From assembly GCA_016710015.1 (NCBI GenBank), contig JADJLR010000008.1:124001-188000 (forward strand): a stretch of DNA of 64,000 nucleotides. The letters are read 5' to 3'. Every line of letters begins with the position of its first letter. The stretch's first letter is position 1. A model generated the notes under the pieces. It was not told the DNA's origin, ran no database searches, and saw only the letters and a program-made list of their open reading frames with translations. Made by a program: the position numbers and the translations under genes. Below are positions 1-8,094 of this stretch, one piece after another. Source of the DNA: Flavobacteriales bacterium. GTDB lineage: Bacteria > Bacteroidota > Bacteroidia > Flavobacteriales_F > PHOS-HE28.

Positions 1-1057
1 ATGGTGTTCCATACGCGCCTGGGGTGCTCTGCGGCGGTTCGATGACATCGATCTCCGAAAATCCGATAGGCCTATCCAGTCCGTTATTGAAGATCATGAT
101 ACCCCCACCATCCGGAAAGCCCGAAGGGATCCAGTGCGCATCATGCTGGCGCCATAGCATCTGATCGACCGTTGTGCCACGATCATACACCTGCGGGTTT
201 CCATATCGGTAAAGAAGATCACCGCCCTTACCATAGGTGCCACCGCTATGTCCAGCGGCTTCTTCCGTCGTCGTGCTATGGTCCAAGATCCATATTTCGC
301 TCATTATCTGCGAGCTCAGTACGATCTGATCCAATTCCGCATTGTAGTCGATGGCGTTCAAGTGGATCCAGTCCGCTTGCCCGGGAATAGCAACGGCCGG
401 ATTCAGCCAATTGATATTCAACAGTTCGGGATGATCCGCGACAACGCCGTAGTTGTCCTTGGTACTGTCCACTTCCTGAACAAGGTGATCCCATAGGTCC
501 CACTGCCAGATGATATTTCCTGTTGTAGGACCTGTCGGTTCTATTTCAATTATCCGTTCATCAAATAGCCTGCCTTGGGGTAGATCCGCCGGTATCCTAC
601 CAGCTGCAATGCATGCCGATTGGTCCTTCAAGACCCACGCGATCGCCAGGATATTCCCATTCGGCATTGGTGCGATATCGTGATGCAATCGCTTTTCAGC
701 ATCATAGTAGACAAAGTCCCACGTCACATTCCCATTCCAATCCACCTTCTGTATGCGTTCCCCTCCACCACCTGCAATGATCAAGGAGCCGTTCGCTGTA
801 TCCGCTTTCGCACATCTCAGCAAGGTCCCATCCTCCAACAGATACATGGAATTTCCCAAGGACAATCCATCGCCAACCCATGTATGGACCACCTCTCCAC
901 AGGTATTCATCAAATACTGATCGTGACCGAACATGGCTCCCCACAGTATGTATCCATCATCCGTACCCGGATCGGATAGGAACAAACCCGTCGTTTGTTG
1001 CGCTTGGCCAAGTACAGGAAGCAGGACCACGGATAGAACAGAGAGAAATCTTGACAT
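1..1057 (-). CDS. Arylsulfotransferase-like secreted protein, C-terminus cut by window edge
   Basis: An open frame runs on the minus strand from an ATG at 1057 past base 1 without a stop, so only the first ~352 residues are visible. Residues 1-20 form a signal peptide ending in GQAQ. Then come repeated beta-propeller-like strands with GEVVHTW (residues 54-60), GDGLSLGNSMYLLEDGTLL and the histidine motif HHDIAPMPNGN (125-135), which resemble arylsulfotransferase/ASST-type proteins (Arylsulfotran_2). In Bacteroidota such proteins usually end in a T9SS sorting domain; that end is outside the window. A weak -7 box, TAACATTG, lies at 1077-1084. Sulfotransfer activity is inferred only from fold resemblance; the protein may simply be a secreted propeller. 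Confidence 0.75.
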   Translation of the reverse strand, partial: MSRFLSVLSVVLLPVLGQAQQTTGLFLSDPGTDDGYILWGAMFGHDQYLMNTCGEVVHTWVGDGLSLGNSMYLLEDGTLLRCAKADTANGSLIIAGGGGERIQKVDWNGNVTWDFVYYDAEKRLHHDIAPMPNGNILAIAWVLKDQSACIAAGRIPADLPQGRLFDERIIEIEPTGPTTGNIIWQWDLWDHLVQEVDSTKDNYGVVADHPELLNINWLNPAVAIPGQADWIHLNAIDYNAELDQIVLSSQIMSEIWILDHSTTTEEAAGHSGGTYGKGGDLLYRYGNPQVYDRGTTVDQMLWRQHDAHWIPSGFPDGGGIMIFNNGLDRPIGFSEIDVIEPPQSTPGAYGTP

Positions 1058-1384
1058 GGATCGTCATGTTGATCGACAATGTTAATGCACAGGCGAAATA
1101 TGGTGGACTTGTACTGCCTGACGACCACAATTTCGACTGAAATCGGGAATTTCTGATGCAGATGATGATCAGTATGTCCAATACATTCTTTCGCTTACGC
1201 TCATAGGTCGGGGTCGTATCCCTTTGTACTTTAAGTATTCCATCTTCAGGACCGGGATCCACCCTGATCTTGACCACGAACGAAGTCGGTCGGCAGGGAA
1301 CGCGTTCTTCATCAAGTGGAGGAATAGGATCACTCATGAACTCCAATACGTTCCAACACCTCGATCCGCACGAGTTCGTACAGC
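1058..1384. other. Intergenic stretch with a doubtful minus-strand ORF
   Basis: No convincing gene is seen in these ~330 bases. A minus-strand frame starting near 1331 reads MSDPIPPLDEERVPCRPTSF and continues with protein-like residues to about 1190, but then runs into the start of the 1057 gene in another frame. It could be a decayed gene start or chance. Confidence 0.3.
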
Positions 1385-1774
1385 GTGCTCATGTACCTTG
1401 GCACCAACGATCACCATCCAATTACCCGACACATCACCGGCATCGACGGATCCTGCTTCCGCGCGGACGACCACAAGGCACTGGCCGCGTGGTACAACAA
1501 TCACTTCGGCATCAACGATGAAGCGAACGGCTGGGTCTGGAATCAGGATGCCGGCCCCACTGTGTTCTCGCCCTTCAAGCGCGACAGCGACTACTTCGAC
1601 GCCAAGCAAGCCTTCATGCTCAACCTGCGCGTGCAGGACATGGATGGCCTGCTGAAGAAGCTCGAGGCCGACGGTGTGCGCATAGACCCCAAGCGCATGG
1701 ACGAATACTACGGCCGCTTTGCGTGGGTGTACGATCCAGAAAGGAACAAGATCGAGTTGTGGGAGCCGAAGTAG
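1385..1774 (+). CDS. VOC (glyoxalase/bleomycin resistance) family protein
   Basis: A 129-residue protein with the one-domain vicinal-oxygen-chelate layout: ITGIDGSCFRADDHKALAAW near the start, then WYNNHFGI, and the end RFAWVYDPERNKIELWEPK, where the final Glu of the E-LWE motif is the usual metal ligand. Such proteins bind a divalent metal in a beta-alpha-beta-beta-beta fold and act on varied small molecules; the substrate cannot be told. The frame opens with GTG at 1385; ATG at 1391 is an equally good start, and homology appears to begin only at the ITGIDG segment, so the first ~18 residues may not be native. It stands upstream of a small unknown gene on the same strand. Confidence 0.8.
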   Translation: MLMYLGTNDHHPITRHITGIDGSCFRADDHKALAAWYNNHFGINDEANGWVWNQDAGPTVFSPFKRDSDYFDAKQAFMLNLRVQDMDGLLKKLEADGVRIDPKRMDEYYGRFAWVYDPERNKIELWEPK

Positions 1775-1786
1775 GGTTGAGCAGTC

Positions 1787-2185
1787 ATGACCTCAGAGCC
1801 ATACCATCTCGTAAAAACCATGCAGCTCCTTACAGATGGCAGTTGGACAGAGCCTGTTCTACACACGGACCCGACCCTACTTATCGGAAAGCAGTTAGTG
1901 ATCGCGATACGCTATCCTAAGGACAACACGGAGGCGCTCGTTCACTTTTACGGTCCCATCACGCGCATCAACGAGGAAGACGGCATTGTGATCTGTCGTA
2001 TTGATACTGGTGGCGAGTTCGCTATTCCGCCCCGAGCTTTTTTAGTGGAAGAGCACCAAAGAACCACACGCCCGACTTCATTAAACAAGACTATTCGCCC
2101 GGACTACTCCACACTTGTCAATCTTACCAGCGCGCCACGAGAATATGGCTGGAACCCAAGGATTGACCGACACAACAGGGAGTGA
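1787..2185 (+). CDS. Hypothetical small protein
   Basis: A 132-residue frame starting 12 bases after the VOC gene stop. The sequence is protein-like: a hydrophilic start (MTSEPYHLVKTMQLLTDGSW), a central LVIAIRYP / ALVHFYGPITRI beta-rich segment and EDGIVICRIDTGGEFAIPP. No signal peptide, membrane segment or known motif is recognised. The central part resembles a small SH3-like or PRC-like beta barrel, but this is only an impression. Close spacing suggests co-transcription with the VOC gene. Confidence 0.5.
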   Translation: MTSEPYHLVKTMQLLTDGSWTEPVLHTDPTLLIGKQLVIAIRYPKDNTEALVHFYGPITRINEEDGIVICRIDTGGEFAIPPRAFLVEEHQRTTRPTSLNKTIRPDYSTLVNLTSAPREYGWNPRIDRHNRE

Positions 2186-2200
2186 AAATCTCGGAACATC

Positions 2201-2326
2201 ATGCGCCCCCTCCGCTTCTCCCTCAACGTCACTCTGGATGGCTGTTACGATCACACCGTCGGGATCGCCGACGAGGACCTGCACCGTAATGCAATGGAGT
2301 ACATCGCCGGTTGCGATGCAGTATGA
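2201..2326 (+). pseudogene. Truncated RibD-like dihydrofolate reductase family remnant (5' end)
   Basis: ATG at 2201 opens a 41-codon frame beginning MRPLRFSLNVTLDGCYDH and ending at TGA 2324-2326. The start matches the N-terminus of RibD C-terminal/dihydrofolate-reductase-like proteins (M-R-x-L-x-x-S-x-N-V-T-L-D-G), with DEDLHRNAMEYIAGCDA following as in that family, but full members are about 170-220 residues. No continuation is visible in any frame before the convergent DinB gene, so the rest is deleted. A full-length relative lies at 9298-9951. Confidence 0.7.
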
Positions 2327-2374
2327 GTTGAAGCGGTAGCCAGCCCACACATAGGCCCAGTGTCGTAGCGGCCT

Positions 2375-2830
2375 TCAACTCCCGTATTTCACCAGCATCC
2401 CGATCTGCCCAGCATGGTAGGCCGTATGCGTGGTGATGCGCCCGAGCGCTTCGGCCTTCGTCTTCTTTCCGAACTCCTTCGTTTCGATCACGGTATCCCA
2501 GTCGGCATCGCTCTGCGCTTCGATGGCGCGTTGCAGCGTGTCGGCGCTCTCCTGCACGTAGGCCGTGAGTGCCGCCATGTCGGTCCACTCGCCGGTGTCG
2601 TAGCCTTTGGCCACCGTGCTGGCATGCACCTGCACGCCTTCCAGCCCGAACACATTCTTGGCGAACAGTAATTCCACGTCGCCGATGTGGCGCACGAGGA
2701 AGCCGATGCTGTTGGGTCCGGGTGCGAGCTTCTTCGGCAGATCCGCTTCGGTGAGCTTGCTCAACAGGTTGGTGAAGCGGGTGCGGCCTTCTTTCCAGAG
2801 GGCGAGGAGGGCGGAGGTGCGTGGGTCCAT
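2375..2830 (-). CDS. DinB superfamily protein
   Basis: A 151-residue four-helix-bundle protein of the DinB/YfiT-like family. Three histidines expected for metal binding are in place: H48 in RHIGDVE, and H135 and H139 in HTAYHAGQIG. Length fits the family. Members are metal-dependent enzymes, often thiol transferases or hydrolases; the substrate is unknown here. It lies 10 bases downstream of arsG on the same strand, so it may be read through from the arsenic operon, although nothing else ties it to arsenic. Confidence 0.85.
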   Translation of the reverse strand: MDPRTSALLALWKEGRTRFTNLLSKLTEADLPKKLAPGPNSIGFLVRHIGDVELLFAKNVFGLEGVQVHASTVAKGYDTGEWTDMAALTAYVQESADTLQRAIEAQSDADWDTVIETKEFGKKTKAEALGRITTHTAYHAGQIGMLVKYGS

Positions 2831-2840
2831 GGTAAGTGAT

Positions 2841-3548
2841 CTACCAAAGTTTCATGAAGATGCCGATGTAATACAGACCGGTGAGCACGAACACCACACC
2901 CGCCACCGTGCGCATCACTTTCTCGATGCGCTGTACGGCGTTGAACACGCGACCCAACTGGTTCGCACTGTATGCCATTACGCCGGCGAAGAGCAGCACG
3001 GGCAGCCCTGTGCCCAGCGCGAAGATGATCGGCAGGTGAAGTCCGCCGCTGGGTGCCAACATCATCGGGATGAGCGAACCGAAGTAGAGCGCACCGCTGT
3101 ACGGGCAGAAGGCCAATGCGAACAAGAGGCCGAGCATGAAAGCACCGAGGTAGCCCTTGTCCTTGAAGCGATCGGAGAGCTTTTCAAGAAACCCACCGCC
3201 GGTGCCCGATCCGATCTTGATCACGTTGAGCAGGACCAGGCCGATGAGGATGAGGATGGGGCCGAGGTAGAGTTCGCCCTTGCTCTGGAAGAAGCGTGCG
3301 ACATGGAACTTGCTCGCACCCCAATACAGCACCATACCGATGACCGTATAACTGAAGGCGCGGCCAAGGGTGTAGAGCAACCCGCTCAGCAGCACCGCTC
3401 GCGGATGCTTCAGCTCGCGGGCAATGTAGGCCGTTGCGGTGATGTTGGTGGCCAAGGGACAAGGGCTCACGGCTGTGAGCAGGCCCAGCCCGAAGGCTGC
3501 GAGCGCGGGTGCTTCTCGCGCCATGGCGATGTCGCGCAACCAGTCCAT
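2841..3548 (-). CDS. arsG: ArsG-family organoarsenical efflux permease (CcdA/DsbD-like membrane protein)
   Basis: A 235-residue membrane protein with about six hydrophobic segments. The two conserved repeats carry SPCPLATN (residues 28-35) and FCPYSGALYFGSLIP (147-161), the paired Cys-Pro motifs of the CcdA/DsbD transmembrane fold and of the ArsG branch. ArsG proteins export trivalent aromatic arsenicals (established for the arsEFG system); transport here is inferred. ATG at 3548 overlaps the arsF stop in the order TGATG, so the longer upstream reading is not the real start. It is the last gene of the arsR1 block. A generic thiol/electron-transfer CcdA role is the alternative. Confidence 0.85.
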   Translation of the reverse strand: MDWLRDIAMAREAPALAAFGLGLLTAVSPCPLATNITATAYIARELKHPRAVLLSGLLYTLGRAFSYTVIGMVLYWGASKFHVARFFQSKGELYLGPILILIGLVLLNVIKIGSGTGGGFLEKLSDRFKDKGYLGAFMLGLLFALAFCPYSGALYFGSLIPMMLAPSGGLHLPIIFALGTGLPVLLFAGVMAYSANQLGRVFNAVQRIEKVMRTVAGVVFVLTGLYYIGIFMKLW

Positions 3549-3979
3549 CAGAGCGCTGCGCGTAGCTTTTTCGTCAACTCGGCCTTGAACTTCGCGGCAT
3601 CGTTCGCCGACATGAAGGCCCATTCCGTCAGGTCGATCTTCTCGGCCTTGCCGTTCTTGTACACATGCAGGAATAGCGCGGATCCGTATGCCCCGAACTC
3701 TTCGGCCAGCTTGGCATTGGCCTCGTCGTCCACGTTCACGGTGCGGAAGGTGATGGTGCCGGCCTTCTTCTCTGATGCGAACGTGCTGTTGAGCACCTCT
3801 TCGGTGAGCGACTGTATCGTTAGGCAGGTCTTGCAACGGTGCTCGTTGTGGAAGTCGATCACATCGATGCGGGCCGAGCTGGCCGTGGTCGAAGCTTTGA
3901 CCGGCTGTTGTGCATTGCTCGTGCAGGCCGAAACGAACAGCGCCAACGAGAGGAAGGAAAGATGGATGAGGTGTTTCAT
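3548..3979 (-). CDS. arsF: ArsF-family thioredoxin-like lipoprotein
   Basis: A 143-residue protein with a lipoprotein signal (SLALFVSAC, Cys19) followed by a thioredoxin-like domain: IDVIDFHNEHRCKTC places a CxxC at residues 49-52, then a TVNVDDEANAKLAEEFG stretch and a SALFLHVYKNGK strand. This matches the ArsF family annotated with aromatic nitro-arsenical reduction. It precedes arsG with a one-base TGATG overlap, so the two are translationally coupled. Probable role: periplasmic thiol or electron partner of the ArsG permease. Nitroreductase activity is family knowledge, not visible here. Confidence 0.82.
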   Translation of the reverse strand: MKHLIHLSFLSLALFVSACTSNAQQPVKASTTASSARIDVIDFHNEHRCKTCLTIQSLTEEVLNSTFASEKKAGTITFRTVNVDDEANAKLAEEFGAYGSALFLHVYKNGKAEKIDLTEWAFMSANDAAKFKAELTKKLRAAL

Positions 3980-3986
3980 GGCGTTT

Positions 3987-4646
3987 TCAATGTGCGCAAC
4001 GGGGCGCGTTCTTGTTGAGGATGTCGGTCTTGGTGTAAGTAACGAAGGCCGGTTCCGGCCATTGGAACGCGGTCAGTTCCTTCACATCGAAGGTGGACTT
4101 TGGATCTTGGGCGAGCAGGTCCGCACCGAAGCTTGCTTCGATGGCTTGCAATGAATCGAGCCCGCAGGGTGAAAGGGTGCGGGCCACGGCCAAGCGGCCC
4201 AAGCTGTCGATGAGGGCAGGCTTCACACCCGGCCGAAGTTTCACGATGTAGGTGCGCCCGTCACTGATGCGTTGCACGATGTAGAGGCCCGGAATGGTAT
4301 CGCTCACTTGGAAGGTACCGAACTGTGCGCGGCCCCCGGTTAGCATGATCGCCACATCCGTGAGGCAGGGCGACGAACGGCTGATGACGCGCAGATCGGT
4401 ACGGTCGATCGGTGCGCTCGGGTAGAATTCCTTCAGTGCTTCACCAAGCCCAAGCGCGCCCACCACAAGCCCATCGCACCAATGGCCGTGCAGTTTCTCC
4501 AGGTCGGTGAAGGTGACGGTCTGCTCGTTTCCGAGGCGACCCTTGCTGAAGTCAGTGTCCACCACGTGCCATTGAGGTTCAGGACTTTGTTCCTGGGAGC
4601 CGGAACAGGCCGCGAGCAGGAGCACGAAGGGCAACAGGCGCTTCAT
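3987..4646 (-). CDS. FmdE-domain lipoprotein in arsenic operon
   Basis: A 219-residue protein with a lipoprotein signal (LLLAAC, Cys14) and an FmdE-like domain (named for formylmethanofuran dehydrogenase subunit E). The diagnostic HGHWCDGLVVGALGLGEAL begins at residue 53, giving His53, His55 and Cys57 as likely metal or substrate ligands, followed by RVISRSSPCLTDVAIMLTGG with Cys94. The start overlaps the permease stop by four bases (ATGA), and arsF begins 8 bases after its stop, so it belongs to the operon. FmdE domains outside methanogens are poorly characterised. A role in binding or reducing arsenic through Cys57/Cys94 is my inference. The zinc-ribbon tail of archaeal FmdE is not seen. 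Confidence 0.8.
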   Translation of the reverse strand: MKRLLPFVLLLAACSGSQEQSPEPQWHVVDTDFSKGRLGNEQTVTFTDLEKLHGHWCDGLVVGALGLGEALKEFYPSAPIDRTDLRVISRSSPCLTDVAIMLTGGRAQFGTFQVSDTIPGLYIVQRISDGRTYIVKLRPGVKPALIDSLGRLAVARTLSPCGLDSLQAIEASFGADLLAQDPKSTFDVKELTAFQWPEPAFVTYTKTDILNKNAPRCAH

Positions 4647-5617
4647 AGGATGATGTTGAACAGGTAGCCGCTGAGGATGATGAAGAAGGTGACCGTGCCG
4701 AAGAAGATCGCGATGAGCTTCCAGGTCATCACCTTCTTGAGCAGCGTGGCTTCGGGCAGCGAGAGTCCGATCACGGCCATCATGAAGGCGATCGCGGTGC
4801 CCAGCGGAACGCCTTTCTGCACCAGCACCTGGACCACGGGCAGCACACCGGCGGCATTGGCGTACATCGGTATGCCGAGGATCACGGCCAAGGGCACGGC
4901 CAATGGATTCTCCTTGCTGATGTGTTCCTCGAAGAAGCCCGTGGGAATGAAGCCGTGCATGAGCGCACCGATGCCGATGCCGATGAGCACATAGAGCAGT
5001 ACGCTCTTCACGATGCCCAAGGCCTCTTGGGTGATCCCGGGCAGACGTTGCGCGAAGGTGCGTTTCTCCTCCTCGTAGCTGCCTTCCACTTCGGCCTGCT
5101 GGATCACACCCTGCACCCAGGGCGTGAGCAGGTGTTCCAGCTTGAGCTTCCCGAGCACATATCCACCGATCGTGCCCAAAAGGATCCCGCTTGTCGCATA
5201 GATCAAGGTGGTCTTCAAACCGAACATACCGATGAAAATGGCGATGGCCACTTCGTTCACCAAGGGCGAGGTGATGAGGAAGGCGAAGGTGACGCCCATG
5301 GGGATGCCACCTTTTACGAAGCCGATGAACAGCGGCACCGAACTGCACGAGCAGAACGGTGTGATCGCCCCGAAGGCGGAGGCCAGCAGGTATTCGCCAC
5401 CGAAGAGTTTGTTGCGCGAGAGGAAGTTGCGGATGCGGTCGATCGGGAAGTAGGCGTTCACGATCCCCATGATGAAGGTGATCACGAACAGCAGGATCAG
5501 GATCTTGATGGAGTCGTAGAAGAAGAAGTGCAGCGCCTGCCCCCAGTGGGTGGTCGCATCGAGGCCGATGGTGTCGTACACCAGCCATGCAATGAGGGTA
5601 TCGAGCCAGTCGAACAT
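4643..5617 (-). CDS. ArsP/DUF318-type permease
   Basis: A 324-residue polytopic membrane protein. The conserved cysteine cluster TPFCSCSSVPLFIGFVKGG (Cys89, Cys91) and LITSPLVNEVAIAIFIGMFG are typical of the ArsP/DUF318 permease family, members of which export trivalent methylated or aromatic arsenicals or other metals. A soluble loop between the two halves (residues ~150-190) is normal. The start ATG is two bases downstream of the thioredoxin stop, and its own stop overlaps the FmdE gene start. Substrate is inferred from the operon; related proteins have also been linked to Cu/Zn efflux. Confidence 0.85.
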   Translation of the reverse strand: MFDWLDTLIAWLVYDTIGLDATTHWGQALHFFFYDSIKILILLFVITFIMGIVNAYFPIDRIRNFLSRNKLFGGEYLLASAFGAITPFCSCSSVPLFIGFVKGGIPMGVTFAFLITSPLVNEVAIAIFIGMFGLKTTLIYATSGILLGTIGGYVLGKLKLEHLLTPWVQGVIQQAEVEGSYEEEKRTFAQRLPGITQEALGIVKSVLLYVLIGIGIGALMHGFIPTGFFEEHISKENPLAVPLAVILGIPMYANAAGVLPVVQVLVQKGVPLGTAIAFMMAVIGLSLPEATLLKKVMTWKLIAIFFGTVTFFIILSGYLFNIIL

Positions 5618-5619
5618 GC

Positions 5620-5853
5620 TCAGCGCAGCATCGCCGCGATCTCCTCCACGCTGGGCACTCGGCCTTTGATCATCACCACTTCATCCAGCACCAAGGCGGG
5701 CGTGGTGAGGATGTTGTACTTCATGATCTCCATGATGTCCTCCACCTTGATCACCTGCGCATCCGCACCGGTTGTGCGCACGGCTTCTTCCGCTGCGGCG
5801 ATGGTGGACTTGCATTTGGCACAGCCGGTGCCGAGTACTTTGATGGTCTTCAT
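5620..5853 (-). CDS. Small redox protein, thioredoxin/glutaredoxin-like (ArsE-like position)
   Basis: A 77-residue protein with a CxxC near the N-terminus (VLGTGCAKCKST, Cys11/Cys14) and the cis-Pro segment NILTTPALVLDEVV. This is the MTH895/thioredoxin-3 type often found beside ArsP-like permeases. It sits between arsR1 (16 bases away) and the permease (2 bases away), so it is co-transcribed. It probably passes thiols or electrons to the permease or to an arsenic reductase; it may correspond to the small first component of arsEFG-type systems, which I cannot confirm. Confidence 0.8.
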   Translation of the reverse strand: MKTIKVLGTGCAKCKSTIAAAEEAVRTTGADAQVIKVEDIMEIMKYNILTTPALVLDEVVMIKGRVPSVEEIAAMLR

Positions 5854-5869
5854 GGGTTCGTTCTTCTGA

Positions 5870-6175
5870 TCATTTCAACAGGCCCTTGAACAGGCTCTGC
5901 GCGTGTTTCCAGTTCTCCTTGTTGATGCAGTACTTGATCTTCGGCGGCAGGATCTCCCCTTGGATGAGACCTGCTTCCTTCAAGGCTTTCAGGTGCTGGC
6001 TGATGGTGCTTTGCGCCATGGGAATCTCCTCGGTGAGGTCGCCGTTGTAACAACAGGCGCGGTCGGCGAGCAGCTTCAGGATACGGATCCTCACCGGATG
6101 TCCTAGCGCTTTCGCATAGCGGGCCATTTCCTCCTCTTGCGTGGTGTAGTCGATTTCGATAGCGGTGCGCAGCAT
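5870..6175 (-). CDS. arsR: ArsR-family repressor 1
   Basis: A 101-residue winged-helix regulator: ALGHPVRIRILKLLA, then LTEEIPMAQSTISQHLKALKEAGLI as the recognition helix region (about 46-70). An adjacent pair Cys41-Cys42 (RACCYNGDL) lies where ArsR repressors carry metal ligands, though spaced differently from the classic CVC. It heads the block thioredoxin-permease-FmdE-arsF-arsG. A probable operator at 6274-6293 lies about 100 bases upstream, leaving an unusually long leader for this genome. As(III) or an organoarsenical releasing it from DNA is inferred. Confidence 0.9.
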   Translation of the reverse strand: MLRTAIEIDYTTQEEEMARYAKALGHPVRIRILKLLADRACCYNGDLTEEIPMAQSTISQHLKALKEAGLIQGEILPPKIKYCINKENWKHAQSLFKGLLK

Positions 6176-6273
6176 CAGTTCTTCTTTGGTTCCTGTGCGG
6201 ATACCGGGATCCCGAGAGCCAAGGAATTCATGATCACGAGGACAGGAGTATGGGAACGCATAGCTGGTTGTTC

Positions 6274-6293
6274 ATCGCAAATGAACGATGTAT
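6274..6293. promoter_or_regulatory. Putative ArsR operator 1
   Basis: ATCGCAA-N4-ACGATGTAT. The same 16 fixed bases with the same 4-base gap recur at 8439-8458 upstream of the second arsR. On the minus strand the core reads TTCATTTG, a weak -7-like box, so a repressor bound here would block the promoter of the arsR1 block. Confidence 0.7.
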
Positions 6294-6330
6294 GTGCTGC
6301 CTGAGAAGTGACGATCGTCACCTCGCGGGA

Positions 6331-7362
6331 TCAGTATTGCCTGCGCTTCGCGATCCGGACCAGATGCAACATGATCGGCACTTCGATCAACACGCCCACC
6401 ACGGTGGCCAGCGCTGCTCCACTGTTCAGACCGAACAAGGCGATCGCGACCGCAACGGATAGTTCGAAGAAATTGCTGGCTCCGATCATGCTGGCCGGGG
6501 CGCAGGTACGGTAGGGGAGCTTCAGCAGACGACCTCCTTTCCAGGTGAGGAAGAAGATGAAATAGGTTTGCAACGCAAGGGGTATGGCGATGAGCAGGAT
6601 GTGGAACGGGTTCGCGAGGATCTTCTGTCCTTGAAATGCGAACAGCAGCACCAGCGTCAGCAACAGCGCGGCGATCGAGACTGGTTTCAACGTTGGAAGG
6701 AACACGGTCTTGAACCAATCCTCACCACGCGTCCGGATCAGCCAGCGGTTGGTGAGGTAGCCGGCCACCAGCGGGATCACGACGAAGACGACCACCGAGG
6801 TGATCAGCACCTCCATGGGTATGGAAATGCCGGTGATACCCAGCAGCAGTTGCACAATGGGGACGAAGAGCAGCAGCAGAATGAGGTCGTTCACGCTCAC
6901 CTGCACCAAGGTGTAGTTGGGGTCGCCGCCGCTGAGGTAGCTCCATACGAACACCATCGCGGTACACGGTGCAGCGCCGAGCAGGATGGCACCGGCGATA
7001 TACTCCTGGGCGAGTTCGGGTTCGAGCCACGCGCTGTACAGATTGTCGAAGAAGAGCAACGCGAAGAAGGCCATGGTGAAGGGCTTGATGAGCCAGTTCA
7101 CCACCACGGTCAGGCTCAAGCCTTTCACATCGCGCCCGATGCGGGTAATGGACCCGAAGTCGATCTGCACCATCATGGGATAGATCATCAGCCAAATGAG
7201 CACGGCCACGGGCAGGTTCACATGGTTGTACTCCAGGTCGGCGACCACCTGCATGCCGCTGCCTGCCAATTCGCCCAGCGCAATGCCGACGCCGATGCAC
7301 AGCAGCACCCAAGCCGTGAGGTACTTCTCGAAGAAGCCGATGGAGGTGGTGGTATCGCTCAT
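6331..7362 (-). CDS. acr3: ACR3-family arsenite efflux transporter
   Basis: A 343-residue protein with about ten membrane segments. It starts ...SIGFFEKYLTAWVLLCIGVG and carries the ACR3 signature GAAPCTAMVFVWSYL with the essential Cys133, plus the long conserved IWLMIYPMMVQIDFGSI and the C-terminal RTCAPASMIGASNFFELSV. ACR3 pumps arsenite (sometimes antimonite) out of the cell using the proton motive force. It is 96 bases downstream of arsC on the same strand, so it is probably the last gene of the arsR2-arsC-acr3 block. Length and motifs are complete. Confidence 0.95.
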   Translation of the reverse strand: MSDTTTSIGFFEKYLTAWVLLCIGVGIALGELAGSGMQVVADLEYNHVNLPVAVLIWLMIYPMMVQIDFGSITRIGRDVKGLSLTVVVNWLIKPFTMAFFALLFFDNLYSAWLEPELAQEYIAGAILLGAAPCTAMVFVWSYLSGGDPNYTLVQVSVNDLILLLLFVPIVQLLLGITGISIPMEVLITSVVVFVVIPLVAGYLTNRWLIRTRGEDWFKTVFLPTLKPVSIAALLLTLVLLFAFQGQKILANPFHILLIAIPLALQTYFIFFLTWKGGRLLKLPYRTCAPASMIGASNFFELSVAVAIALFGLNSGAALATVVGVLIEVPIMLHLVRIAKRRQY

Positions 7363-7458
7363 TTAAGCGCTGGAGTTTGAGCTGTAGGGAACGTGGATCC
7401 AGTGAATGTGATCAGGTCCTTGATGGTGACATCCGTGTCATCTGCGGCCGCAATTGTT

Positions 7459-8094
7459 CTACCCAATGACCAAGTCCATCAAGTGGTTCATCTCCCGAGC
7501 GATATCAAGGCTGCGTTCCTGATAGGTCCTGGCTTCATCCGCGGTGCCATCGCTCTCCTTCGGGTCCTCGTAGGGAAGGCTGAAACGCATGACCGCACCC
7601 GGTACGAAAGGGCAGTTCTCGTCGGCGTCGCTGCAGACCATGACGGCCGCAAAGTCCACGGCAGTGTCATCGCGATCGCTGATGGATTTGGAGAACAGAA
7701 GAACTGGAGGTTCCTCATCATCGTAGTTCACGAGGTACTGCGTTCGTACCGCATTGCCATGGATGTCCAGATCACCCGCACCATCCACGCGGAAGCCCTG
7801 CGCTCTCAAGGCATCGATCACCGGGCTGGCCACTGCTGTGCCTTCTGTACCGGCCGACGAGGTATGGATGTCCTTCAGCCCGGTCCGGTGCGCCGCCACC
7901 TTGGCCCACACTTGTGCGAACTGGCTGCGTCGGCTGTTGTTCGTGCAGATGAACGCCAAGTGTGCCGTGTTGCCCTTTGCGCACTGAGCCTTGATCCACG
8001 CAGCGATGGCCCCAAGCCGTTCTGCGCGTTCGGTCGAGATGGTCTTGCCTGAATTGGCGATCCCATCCACGGTAAGTTGCAGTTCGGGATACAT
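7459..8094 (-). CDS. arsC: Arsenate reductase-like low-molecular-weight phosphatase
   Basis: A 211-residue protein with a low-molecular-weight protein tyrosine phosphatase fold. The P-loop FICTNNSRRSQF gives the CX5R motif with catalytic Cys50 and Arg56. An N-terminal extension of ~45 residues and the tail FSLPYEDPKESDGTADEA fit the longer Bacteroidota arsenate reductase-type subgroup; the general-acid Asp is probably in the PYEDP segment. ATG at 8094 overlaps the arsR2 stop (TGATG). Conversion of arsenate to arsenite for export by Acr3 is inferred from family and neighbours; the exact reductant (thioredoxin or other) cannot be seen. Confidence 0.88.
   Translation of the reverse strand: MYPELQLTVDGIANSGKTISTERAERLGAIAAWIKAQCAKGNTAHLAFICTNNSRRSQFAQVWAKVAAHRTGLKDIHTSSAGTEGTAVASPVIDALRAQGFRVDGAGDLDIHGNAVRTQYLVNYDDEEPPVLLFSKSISDRDDTAVDFAAVMVCSDADENCPFVPGAVMRFSLPYEDPKESDGTADEARTYQERSLDIAREMNHLMDLVIG

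Noticed and set aside
2607..4154. A 515-residue plus-strand frame opposite the DinB, arsG and arsF genes
   Set aside because: It is the complement of three well-supported minus-strand genes and contains no recognisable domain.
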